In this document: positions 54,828 to 62,338 of the stretch, piece by piece
How positions within the stretch are numbered: position 1 is the first letter of the stretch
Layout: each line of letters begins with the position of its first letter
Assembly: GCF_000020125.1 (NCBI RefSeq)
Contig: NC_010681.1
Coordinates: 3,100,001-3,164,000 of the forward strand
Length of the DNA: 64,000 bases
Origin: Paraburkholderia phytofirmans PsJN
Lineage (GTDB): Bacteria; Pseudomonadota; Gammaproteobacteria; Burkholderiales; Burkholderiaceae
Direction: 5' to 3'
Position numbers and translations under genes: made by a program
Notes under the pieces: model-generated
Seen by the model: only the letters and a program-made list of their open reading frames with translations
What the model was told of the DNA's origin: nothing
The model's database searches: none

Positions 54828-56732
54828 ATGACAAGCTATCGCGACTTCCACCGCCGTTCGATCGAAGACCCCGAAGCATTCTGGCGCGACGAGGCGCGGC
54901 GCATTCATTGGCACACGCCGTTCGATACGGTGCTCGACCGTTCGAATCCGCCGTTCGCGCGCTGGTTTGTCGGCGGCCGGACGAACCTGTGCCACAACGC
55001 GGTGGACCGCCATCTGGCCGAGCGCGCGCAGCAGAACGCGCTAGTGTATGTGTCGACGGAAACCGGCATCGAGCGGCGCTACACCTACGCCGAACTGTAC
55101 GGCGAGGTCAACCGGATGGCAGCGGTCATGCGCTCGCTCGACGTGAAACGCGGCGACGTAGTGCTGCTCTATCTGCCGATGATCCCCGAAGCCCTGTTCG
55201 CGATGCTCGCCTGCGCGCGTCTCGGCGCGATTCATTCGGTGGTGTTCGGCGGCTTCGCGGCGCCGAATCTCGCGGCCCGCATCGACGACGCAAAGCCGGT
55301 CCTGATCGTCACCGCCGACGCCGGCGCGCGCGGCGGCAAGGTGATCGACTACACACCGCTGATGGACGAGGCGCTCGCCCGCGCCCAACACAAGACGCCG
55401 CGCGTTCTGCTGATCGACCGGCAACTCGCGCCCGAGCGGCTCAACGCCAGCTACCTGGTCGCCTACGAACCGCTGCGCGAGCAGTTCTTCGACGCCCACG
55501 TGCCGTGCGAATGGCTCGAATCGAACGAGCCTTCCTACGTGCTGTACACGTCGGGCACGACCGGCAAGCCGAAGGGCGTGCAACGCGACGTCGGTGGCTA
55601 CGCGGTCGCGCTGGCGGCTTCGATGGAACACATCTTTCAGGGCAAAGCGGGCGACGTGATGTTCACGGCGTCGGACGTGGGCTGGGTGGTCGGCCACAGC
55701 TATATCGTCTACGCGCCGCTGATCGCGGGCCTCACCACCGTGATGTACGAAGGCACGCCGATCCGTCCGGACGGCGGCATCTGGTGGCGTCTCGTCGCGC
55801 ATCACCGGATCAATCTGATGTTCACCGCGCCGACCGCCTTGCGCGTGCTGAAGAAGCAGGACCCGGCGCTGCTGAAGCAGGCGGACCTGACGAGCCTGCG
55901 CGCGCTGTTCCTCGCCGGCGAGCCGCTCGACGAACCCACCGCCGCCTGGATCGCCGGCGCGCTCGACAAGCCGGTGATCGACAACTACTGGCAGACCGAG
56001 ACCGGCTGGCCGATGCTGGCGATTCCGCGCGGCGTCGAAGCACTGCCGACCAGGCTTGGCTCGCCGGGCGTGCCGTCGGCGGGATTCAACCTGACCTTGC
56101 GCAACGAGCTCACCGGCGAGCCCTGCCCGCCCGGCGAGAAAGGCGTCCTGACGCTGGACTATCCGCTGCCGCCCGGTTGCATGTCGACGGTATGGGGCGA
56201 CGACAAACGCTTCGTGAGCACTTACTGGTCGAGCATCCCAAACCAGCAGGTCTATTCGACCTTCGACTGGGGCGTGCAGGACGAAGACGGCTACGTGACG
56301 ATCCTCGGCCGCACCGACGACGTGATCAACGTCGCCGGCCACCGGCTCGGCACGCGCGAGATCGAGGAAGCGTTGTCGAGCCACGCGGCCGTGGCGGAGG
56401 TCGCGGTGGTCGGCGTTACCGATCCTTTGAAGGGCCAGGCGGCGATGGCCTTCGTGGTGCTGCGCGACGCGCAGGCTTACGCGGACACGAAAAAGCGCAG
56501 CAAACTGGACGCCGAACTCACGGCGACGGTAGACCGCCAGCTCGGCGCGATTGCGCGGCCGTCACGGGTCGTGGTGGTGCCCATGCTGCCGAAGACACGC
56601 TCCGGCAAGCTGCTGCGCCGCGCGATCGCGGCGCTCGCCGAGGGACGCGAGCCTGGCGATCTGCCGACCATCGAAGATCCGGCCGCGTTGCAGCAGGTGC
56701 GCGAGGCATTGGACGACGGTGCGGGGAAGTAG
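54828..56732 (+). CDS. prpE: Propionate--CoA ligase
   Basis: 634 residues of the AMP-forming acyl-CoA synthetase family. The start FHRRSIEDPEAFWRDEARRI and FARWFVGGRTNLCHNAVDRH are typical of PrpE. The AMP-binding P-loop is LYTSGTTGKPKGVQRDVGGY, with DNYWQTETGWPML and the C-terminal VINVAGHRLGTREIEEAL; the acetylatable-lysine motif appears as PKTRSGKLLRRAI. The size is between acetyl- and propionyl-CoA synthetases; propionate is the best guess. No other prp genes are nearby. ATG 54828 is taken though the frame is open earlier. Confidence 0.9.
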   Translation: MTSYRDFHRRSIEDPEAFWRDEARRIHWHTPFDTVLDRSNPPFARWFVGGRTNLCHNAVDRHLAERAQQNALVYVSTETGIERRYTYAELYGEVNRMAAVMRSLDVKRGDVVLLYLPMIPEALFAMLACARLGAIHSVVFGGFAAPNLAARIDDAKPVLIVTADAGARGGKVIDYTPLMDEALARAQHKTPRVLLIDRQLAPERLNASYLVAYEPLREQFFDAHVPCEWLESNEPSYVLYTSGTTGKPKGVQRDVGGYAVALAASMEHIFQGKAGDVMFTASDVGWVVGHSYIVYAPLIAGLTTVMYEGTPIRPDGGIWWRLVAHHRINLMFTAPTALRVLKKQDPALLKQADLTSLRALFLAGEPLDEPTAAWIAGALDKPVIDNYWQTETGWPMLAIPRGVEALPTRLGSPGVPSAGFNLTLRNELTGEPCPPGEKGVLTLDYPLPPGCMSTVWGDDKRFVSTYWSSIPNQQVYSTFDWGVQDEDGYVTILGRTDDVINVAGHRLGTREIEEALSSHAAVAEVAVVGVTDPLKGQAAMAFVVLRDAQAYADTKKRSKLDAELTATVDRQLGAIARPSRVVVVPMLPKTRSGKLLRRAIAALAEGREPGDLPTIEDPAALQQVREALDDGAGK

Positions 56733-56805
56733 CTTGCAAGGCAGCAGCGGGGCTGAAGCGCGTGTCGTTATAGATGCGTCGACACGCGCATCCCGACGCC
56801 GTCCG

Positions 56806-57756
56806 TCAGACGGTCGAACTACGCGCTTCTAAAAACCGCGTCAGAATCGCGTTCGAATACGTCCCCGCGATCTCCGTGAGAAACGACACGAAAGACGCCG
56901 GCGCGTGATCGTCGGCGGTATCGGAAACGGTACGCACGACCGCGCACGGCACGCCGTATTCGTAACAGACCTGCGCGATCGCCGCGCCTTCCATCTCGAC
57001 GGCGAGCGCATCCGGCAACGCCTCGCGCAAGGCCTGAACGCCGGCCGCGCTGGCCACGAACTGATCGCCGCTGATGATCAAACCGCGATGCACGCGCGGC
57101 TCACGTGTGCCGAAACGCGCCGCCAAGGCCAAGCCCTCTTCCGCGACGAACCGCCCGCAGGCTGCGGCGAGTTGATCGGCCAGCGCCACATCGGCGTCGA
57201 ATCGCGAGACGCCCAGCAACGGCACTTCGAAACGCGGAAACAGCGGCGATGCGTCGAGATCGTGCTGCAGCAACGCGTCAGCGACGACGATGTCGCCCAC
57301 TCGCACTTCGCTGCCCACGCCGCCGGCCACGCCCGTGAAGACGACCGCTTCGACGTCGAATGCATGGATCAGCGCGCTGACCGTGGCCGCCGCCGCGACC
57401 TTGCCGACGCGCGCCAGCGTCACCACACACGGCGCGCCGTGGACGGTGCCCACGTGATAGTCGCGCTGACCGTGCGTGATCGTGCGCACGCCGGACTCGG
57501 CGCGCATCGCTTCGATCAGATCGCCGAGCTCTTGCGGCAACGCCGCCAGAATTCCGAGCGGTCGCCGTGAAAGCGGCTTGCCGCTGCGGTCCGGATCTAT
57601 CGCGGAGAGGCTTGCGGCTGACGAGCCCCCCACCACCGCTGGCGTGCCGGCGGCTTCTACGCCTTGGGCCTCGACGCCCACCGTTTCAACGCCATGCGCC
57701 ACTTGGCGCGCTGCGTCGACGCCGGACATCCCGGCACCTGCGCCCGTCCCGCTCAT
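56806..57756 (-). CDS. 5'-methylthioadenosine/S-adenosylhomocysteine nucleosidase family protein
   Basis: 316 residues, with the nucleosidase domain from residue 66: LGILAALPQELGDLIEAMRA, then VVFTGVAGGVGSEVRVGDIV, VHRGLIISGDQFVASAAGVQ and EMEGAAIAQVCYEYGVP (with the catalytic Glu pattern MEGAA), and RTVSDTADDHAP. It would cleave the adenine base from methylthioadenosine or S-adenosylhomocysteine. The first 65 residues are a Gly/Ala/Val-rich extension not in the family. Its ATG overlaps the uvrD stop as ATGA (57753-57756), so it is coupled to the helicase. Confidence 0.88.
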   Translation of the reverse strand: MSGTGAGAGMSGVDAARQVAHGVETVGVEAQGVEAAGTPAVVGGSSAASLSAIDPDRSGKPLSRRPLGILAALPQELGDLIEAMRAESGVRTITHGQRDYHVGTVHGAPCVVTLARVGKVAAAATVSALIHAFDVEAVVFTGVAGGVGSEVRVGDIVVADALLQHDLDASPLFPRFEVPLLGVSRFDADVALADQLAAACGRFVAEEGLALAARFGTREPRVHRGLIISGDQFVASAAGVQALREALPDALAVEMEGAAIAQVCYEYGVPCAVVRTVSDTADDHAPASFVSFLTEIAGTYSNAILTRFLEARSSTV

Positions 57757-60104
57757 TCCACCGCCTGCAATTTAGCGACCGCGAGCGCCAGCCATTTCTC
57801 GCCGTGCCGCTTGAATTTGACCTGTGCTTTCGCGTCGGCGCCGCCGCCTTCGAGCGCGGTGATCGTGCCTTCGCCGAACTTGGTGTGGAACACTTGCTGG
57901 CCGACGCGGAAACCCGTTTCCGCCGCACGCTGCTCGTTCGCGAACGCGGGCAACTGCGCGGGCGTGGACGATGCGGGCCCCGTATAACCCGGCCGCGCGA
58001 ACCAGTCGCGCCCATAACCCGCGTTGTCGGAGCGGCCGCCCCAGCGCGCGCCCGCCTCGACCTTCGGCGTGAGCCACTTGAGCGTTTCCTGCGGCAGTTC
58101 GTCGAAGAAACGCGAACGGATGTTGTAACGCGTCTGACCATGCAGCATGCGGCTCTGCGCGAACGACAGATACAACCGCTCCTTGGCGCGCGTGATTGCC
58201 ACGTACATCAGGCGGCGCTCCTCTTCCAGGCCGTCCGATTCCATCGCGCTGTTTTCGTGTGGGAACAGCCCCTCTTCCAGACCGGTGATGAACACCGCCG
58301 TGAACTCGAGGCCCTTCGCCGCGTGCACCGTCATCAGTTGCACGGCTTCCTGGCCGGCTTGCGCCTGATTGTCGCCCGCCTCCAGCGATGCGTGTGACAG
58401 GAAACCGGCGAGCGGCGTCATCGTGTCCGGGTTTTGCGCCGGGTCGGCAATGCCGGGGGCGTCGAGCACGACGGTATTCGGATCGTCGGTGGCGACGGCC
58501 AGTTCGGGCGCGGCGGTCGCGCCCGGACGCAGCGGAATGGAGCGCGCCGGCGTGTCCATGCCGTAGCCCTCTTCGCTGACGAACGCGGCGGCCGCGTTGA
58601 CCAGTTCCTGCAAGTTCTCGAGCCGGTCCTGGCCTTCGCGTTCGTTCTGATAGAACTCCGAGAGACCGCTCGTGCGCACCACGTATTCGACGGTTTCCGG
58701 CAGGCTCATCTGCTGCGTTTCCGCGCGCATCTTGCCGACCAGGTTCGCGAAGGCCGCGAGGCTCGAACCCGCCTTGCCCGCCACGTACGGAATCGCTGCG
58801 GCCATCGAGCAGTTGTACAGACGCGCCGCGTCCGCGAGTTGCTCGATGGAGCGCGCGCCGATGCCGCGTGTCGGAAAATTGACAACGCGCGCGAACGCGG
58901 TGTCGTCGTTCGGATTGTCGATCAGGCGCAGATAGGCGAGCGCGTGCTTGACTTCCTGGCGCTCGAAAAAGCGCAAGCCGCCGTACACGCGATACGCGAT
59001 GCCCGCGTTGACCAGCGTGTGTTCGATCGTGCGCGACTGCGCGTTGCTGCGGTAGAGAATCGCGATTTCGCTGCGCGACGTGCCGGTGCTGATCAGCGCC
59101 TTGATTTCCTCGACGATCCAGCTGGCTTCCTGCGAATCAGTCGCGGATTCATACACGCGGACCGGTTCGCCGTGGCCCGCGTCGGTACGCAGATTCTTGC
59201 CCAGACGGCGCGAATTGTTGGCGATGAGCTGATTGGCGGCGTCGAGAATATGGCCGTGCGAGCGGTAGTTCTGCTCCAGCTTGATCAGATGACGGACGTT
59301 GAACTCGTGTTCGAAGTCGCGCATGTTGCCGACGTTCGCGCCGCGAAACGCGTAGATCGACTGATCGTCGTCGCCGACGGCGAAGATCGAGTTGGTCTGG
59401 CCCGCCAGCATCTTGAGCCAGGCGTATTGCAGCTTGTTGGTGTCTTGGAACTCGTCGACCAGAATATGCCGGAAGCGCGCCTGGTAGTGGGCGCGCAACG
59501 GCGGATTGTGCGCGAGCAGTTCGTAGCAGCGCAGCAGCAGTTCCGGAAAGTCGACGACGCCTTCGCGCTGGCATTGCTGGTCGTAGGCTTCGTAGAGTTC
59601 GACGAATTTGCGGTTGAAGTTGTCGGTGGCGTCGACGTCTTTTGGGCGCAGACCTTGTTCTTTCGCGTTGTTGATGAAGTACTGGAGATTTTTCGCCGGG
59701 TACTTTTCGTCGTCGATGTTGAGGCCCTTCATCAGACGCTTGATCGCGGACAGCTGGTCGGCGGTATCGAGAATCTGGAAGGTGGCCGGCAGGCCCGCGT
59801 CGCGGTGATGCGCGCGCAGCATGCGGTTACAGAGGCCGTGGAAGGTGCCGATCCACATGCCGCGCGTGTCGATCGGCAGGAGCGCCGACAGACGCGACAT
59901 CATCTCGCGGGCGGCTTTGTTGGTGAAGGTCACCGCCAGAATCGTGGCCGGCGACGCCAGACCGTGCTGGATAAGCCACGCGATGCGCGTGATCAGGACG
60001 CGGGTCTTGCCGCTGCCCGCGCCGGCGAGAATGAGGGCGGGCTCGTTCGGGAGCGTGACGGCGGCGTGTTGTTCGGGGTTGAGATTGGCTAGCAGGTCGG
60101 GCAT
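57753..60104 (-). CDS. uvrD: ATP-dependent DNA helicase UvrD
   Basis: 783 residues of a superfamily 1 helicase. Motifs in order: LAGAGSGKTRVLITRIAWLI (Walker A), VTFTNKAAREMMSRL (Ia), LVDEFQDTNKLQYAWLK (Walker B), FAVGDDDQSIYAFRGANVGN (III), LEQNYRSHGHILDAAN (IV), MTVHAAKGLEFTAVFITGLE (V) and RRLMYVAITRAKERLYLSFA (VI). The C-terminus ends with a beta-barrel, VGQQVFHTKFGEGTITALEG, of the RNA-polymerase-contacting Tudor type. It unwinds DNA in nucleotide excision and mismatch repair. Confidence 0.96.
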   Translation of the reverse strand: MPDLLANLNPEQHAAVTLPNEPALILAGAGSGKTRVLITRIAWLIQHGLASPATILAVTFTNKAAREMMSRLSALLPIDTRGMWIGTFHGLCNRMLRAHHRDAGLPATFQILDTADQLSAIKRLMKGLNIDDEKYPAKNLQYFINNAKEQGLRPKDVDATDNFNRKFVELYEAYDQQCQREGVVDFPELLLRCYELLAHNPPLRAHYQARFRHILVDEFQDTNKLQYAWLKMLAGQTNSIFAVGDDDQSIYAFRGANVGNMRDFEHEFNVRHLIKLEQNYRSHGHILDAANQLIANNSRRLGKNLRTDAGHGEPVRVYESATDSQEASWIVEEIKALISTGTSRSEIAILYRSNAQSRTIEHTLVNAGIAYRVYGGLRFFERQEVKHALAYLRLIDNPNDDTAFARVVNFPTRGIGARSIEQLADAARLYNCSMAAAIPYVAGKAGSSLAAFANLVGKMRAETQQMSLPETVEYVVRTSGLSEFYQNEREGQDRLENLQELVNAAAAFVSEEGYGMDTPARSIPLRPGATAAPELAVATDDPNTVVLDAPGIADPAQNPDTMTPLAGFLSHASLEAGDNQAQAGQEAVQLMTVHAAKGLEFTAVFITGLEEGLFPHENSAMESDGLEEERRLMYVAITRAKERLYLSFAQSRMLHGQTRYNIRSRFFDELPQETLKWLTPKVEAGARWGGRSDNAGYGRDWFARPGYTGPASSTPAQLPAFANEQRAAETGFRVGQQVFHTKFGEGTITALEGGGADAKAQVKFKRHGEKWLALAVAKLQAVE

Positions 60105-60133
60105 TTTTTCGGAGGGGCGGCGGGTCGTTCGAC

Positions 60134-60139
60134 ATTATA
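60134..60139 (-). promoter_or_regulatory. Candidate -10 element upstream of uvrD
   Basis: A perfect TATAAT on the minus strand, about 30 bases before the uvrD start. The -35 position has no match. No LexA-like CTGT-N8-ACAG was found in the visible upstream bases. Confidence 0.35.
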
Positions 60140-60254
60140 TGCCCCGGAGGGGGGGCGGTTTTTTTGCCTGTTCGGCGGGGTGGGTTGGGGTGGGGTTGTC
60201 GGTTTCTTTTTGTTGGTCTTTTGTTGCGGGCGCTGGGGGTTGGGTCTGATTGCT

Positions 60255-60315
60255 GTGTTGGCCTTTCCTTGAAATCTTTGTGGTCTATTGGCGTTGCCCC
60301 TGTGCGGGGCGGCAC
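60255..60315 (+). repeat. Dispersed repeat copy B, left part
   Basis: The first 61 bases of the repeat, from GTGTTGGCCTTTCCTTGA to GGGGCGGCAC. The match to copy C then resumes after the insertion sequence, at 61559 (TCCCTTTCTTTG). The interruption is exactly the IS. Confidence 0.85.
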
Positions 60316-60378
60316 TGTAGTGGTCCAATGGTCCTGGACATCTCTAAAGGGGATAATTCTCCAACTGAGGTGAGAGAC

Positions 60379-60681
60379 ATGGGCAGACGGAACCTGACAG
60401 ACGAGTTCAAGGCTGAGGCAGTGCAACTGGTGGTTGCGCAGGGCTATCCAATCACCAAGGCCTGCGAGGCGTTGGGCGTGGGCGACTCGGCTTTGCGGCG
60501 CTGGGTGGCGCAGTGGCGTGCGCAGCAGGCTGAGCCGCCACGCAGCGACGTGCAGATCCAGCGCGACCAGCGACGCATCCGTGAGCTGGAAGCGCGCGTG
60601 ATGGAGCTTGAGCGGGAGCGCGAGATACTAAAAAAGTCTACGGCCTTCTTCGTCAAGGAAATGGATCGCTCCTCGAAGTGA
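60379..60681 (+). CDS. IS3-family transposase OrfA
   Basis: 100 residues from ATG 60379, with GAGG 8 bases upstream. MGRRNLTDEFKAEAVQLVVA, then GYPITKACEALGVGDSALRR is the helix-turn-helix that binds the terminal repeats. The C-terminal half is a leucine-zipper-like coil (RIRELEARVMELEREREILK) for dimerisation. Overlaps OrfB by 4 bases. The slip site A-AAA-AAG sits at its codons for KK near 60630. Confidence 0.95.
   Translation: MGRRNLTDEFKAEAVQLVVAQGYPITKACEALGVGDSALRRWVAQWRAQQAEPPRSDVQIQRDQRRIRELEARVMELEREREILKKSTAFFVKEMDRSSK
60630..60636 (+). promoter_or_regulatory. Programmed -1 frameshift site of the transposase
   Basis: AAAAAAG read as A-AAA-AAG in the OrfA frame. Slipping back one base gives an open frame (KKVYGLLRQGNGSLLEVIRS) that runs without a stop into OrfB. 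This produces the OrfAB fusion that is the active transposase in IS3 elements. Confidence 0.85.
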
Positions 60682-61514
60682 TCCGTTCGCTGAAGAAGGC
60701 CTGGCCGGTGAGTCTGATGTGCCGTTTGCTGAAGGTGCCGCGAAGCAGCTATTACGCCTTTGCTGCGCGGCCGCCCAAACCGGGCGCATCGCCTCCACTG
60801 CTGAAGGCCGTGCGTCAGATTCATAGCGAAAGCCGCAGCAGTTACGGCAGTCGCCGGATGGCGCAGGCACTGCAGCAGCAGGGTTATGCAATCGGACGCT
60901 ACCGGGCGCGTTCACTGATGCGCGAGGCGCAACTGGCTGTGGCCAGGCGGCGAACGCACCGGTATCGCAAGGCCGAGGGTGAAGCCCTGATTGCACCTAA
61001 CCTGCTTGAGCGGCAATTCGAGCCGGGCGCGATCAACCGGGTATGGGCAGGCGATATCACGTATGTGAGAACGCGTCAGGGGTGGTCCTATCTGGCCATC
61101 GTGATGGATCTGCACTCGCGCCGCATCGTAGGCTGGGCGTTCGCCTTGCAGGCGGATACGGAACTGGTCATCCAGGCCCTACAGCAGGCCCGGCAGAAGC
61201 GGCGCCCGGCAGCCGGGCTGATGTTCCACTCCGATCAGGGCTGCCAGTACACCAGCGAGCGCTTCGTGGGCGATCTGAAGGCGAACGGGATCGTCCAGAG
61301 CATGAGCAGAAAGGGGAATTGTTGGGACAACGCGGTGGTCGAGCGCTTCTTCAGAAGCCTGAAGAGTGAATGGATTGGCGAACAGGAATACGGCAACCAC
61401 GAACTCGCCCGCCGCGATATCGCGGGCTACATCGCAGACTTCTACAACTACCGGCGCATTCATTCGGCGGCAAACAATCTGCCGCCAGTGCGGTACGAAA
61501 CTTCGATTTATTGA
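60678..61514 (+). CDS. IS3-family transposase OrfB (DDE catalytic part)
   Basis: 278 residues in the -1 frame. An HTH_21-type segment (YGSRRMAQALQQQGYAIGRY) precedes the retroviral-type integrase core. The catalytic triad is WAGDITYV (Asp), MFHSDQGCQYTSERF (Asp) and AVVERFFRSLKSEW (Glu), with the tail YNYRRIHSAANNLPPVRYET. It is likely made mainly as the OrfAB fusion. The core is complete, and no inactivating change was seen. Confidence 0.96.
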   Translation: MIRSLKKAWPVSLMCRLLKVPRSSYYAFAARPPKPGASPPLLKAVRQIHSESRSSYGSRRMAQALQQQGYAIGRYRARSLMREAQLAVARRRTHRYRKAEGEALIAPNLLERQFEPGAINRVWAGDITYVRTRQGWSYLAIVMDLHSRRIVGWAFALQADTELVIQALQQARQKRRPAAGLMFHSDQGCQYTSERFVGDLKANGIVQSMSRKGNCWDNAVVERFFRSLKSEWIGEQEYGNHELARRDIAGYIADFYNYRRIHSAANNLPPVRYETSIY

Positions 61515-61555
61515 AAAAACCCTTTGTGGGTGTCCAAAGAGGCTTGACCACTACA

Positions 61556-61741
61556 CACTCCCTTTCTTTGCCGCCGCAAAGAAAGGAAGCAAAGAAAGCG
61601 GCTTCACACCGCCAGCTTTTAAGTGGGTCCCCCGGCTTGGAGGGGGCAGTGGCGCATCTGGAATCTGTGCCCTCGCGCATTCCGCGTTCGTGACAAGGCG
61701 CTCATTCTTCCGGCGGCGCTGCGCGCGCCGTCGCGGTCGTT
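61556..61741 (+). repeat. Dispersed repeat copy B, right part
   Basis: Starts with the duplicated CAC, then CTCCCTTTCTTTG-CCGCCG-CAAAGAAAGG: the same hairpin position as copy A but with different paired bases. Then GCGG-CTTCACA-CCGC, then CCCCCGGCTTGGAGGGGG, which can also pair. It ends in GCCGTCGCGGTCG, as in copy A. Confidence 0.85.
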
Positions 61742-62043
61742 CGGCAAGACCTCAGTCGGTTCGATGCCAAGGGCCTTCAATGAGCTGTGGACGGATTTTC
61801 CGCATTGCGGCTTGCCGGGTGCTCGGCCTCTCTCGCGCGCAACTGTTCTCGTTCCGTCATTTTCCACGTCCCACGGCGTCTCCCGTGTGCCCGGCTCCGT
61901 CCCACCCGAGCGCTTTCAGGACCGCCGGCCGTTTCGCGGCATCGTTGGGGCGAAGCCGGTGGCCCCACTGCGCACACGAGCCGCGGCGGGTTTGGGATAG
62001 ACCGTTCCGGCGAGCGCGCAGCGCGACGCGGGCGGCATGACTG
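61742..62043. other. Spacer between two inverted repeat copies, no recognised gene
   Basis: About 300 GC-rich bases between copies B and C. A minus-strand frame (61619-61867) reads [20 protein letters not shown] before entering the repeat, which may be the end of a decayed gene. No complete gene was found. Confidence 0.5.
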
Positions 62044-62240
62044 CCTTGTCACGAACGCGGAATGCGCGAGGGCACAGATTCCAGATGCGCCACTGCCTCC
62101 TCCAGTCCGGGGGACCCGCTTACAAGCTGGCGGTGTAAAGCCGCTTTCTTTGCTTCCTTTCTTTGCGGCGGCAAAGAAAGGGAGTGCCGCCCCGCACAGG
62201 GGCAACGCCAATAAACCACAAAGATTTCAAGGAAAGGCCA
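62044..62240 (-). repeat. Dispersed repeat copy C, inverted
   Basis: On the minus strand it reads GGCCTTTCCTTGAAATCTTT, GCCCC-TGTGC-GGGGC, CCCTTTCTTTG-CCGCCG-CAAAGAAAGG and GCGGCTTTACACCGC. It is uninterrupted, so it shows the insertion point of the IS in copy B. Its tail faces the tail of copy B. It ends about 100 bases before valS. Confidence 0.88.
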
Positions 62241-62338
62241 AAGCAGCAAGCCAACCCCAAACCACCCAAAACCCGCCCGCCGCCAAGGCGCCGCTTATAA
62301 TCAACCATTCCCAGCATTCACCAGCCGAACCGACACAA

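Larger units (their letters stand above)
60316..61555 (+). mobile_element. Complete IS3-family insertion sequence, 1,240 bp
   Basis: Ends are TGTAGTGGTC at 60316 and GACCACTACA at 61555, perfect 10-base terminal inverted repeats with TG...CA ends; the repeats can be extended with mismatches. CAC flanks both sides (60313-60315 and 61556-61558), a 3-base target duplication. Comparison with the intact copy C shows that removing the IS and one CAC restores the repeat. It encodes OrfA and OrfB in two frames with an A6G slip site. It appears intact and capable of moving. Confidence 0.95.

Noticed and set aside
58434..60092. A 552-codon plus-strand frame opposite uvrD
   Set aside because: Antisense shadow of a clear helicase gene carrying all SF1 motifs.
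61777..62211. A 144-codon minus-strand frame starting [20 protein letters not shown]
   Set aside because: It starts inside repeat copy C and reads its hairpins; such frames arise wherever the repeat occurs and have no ribosome site.
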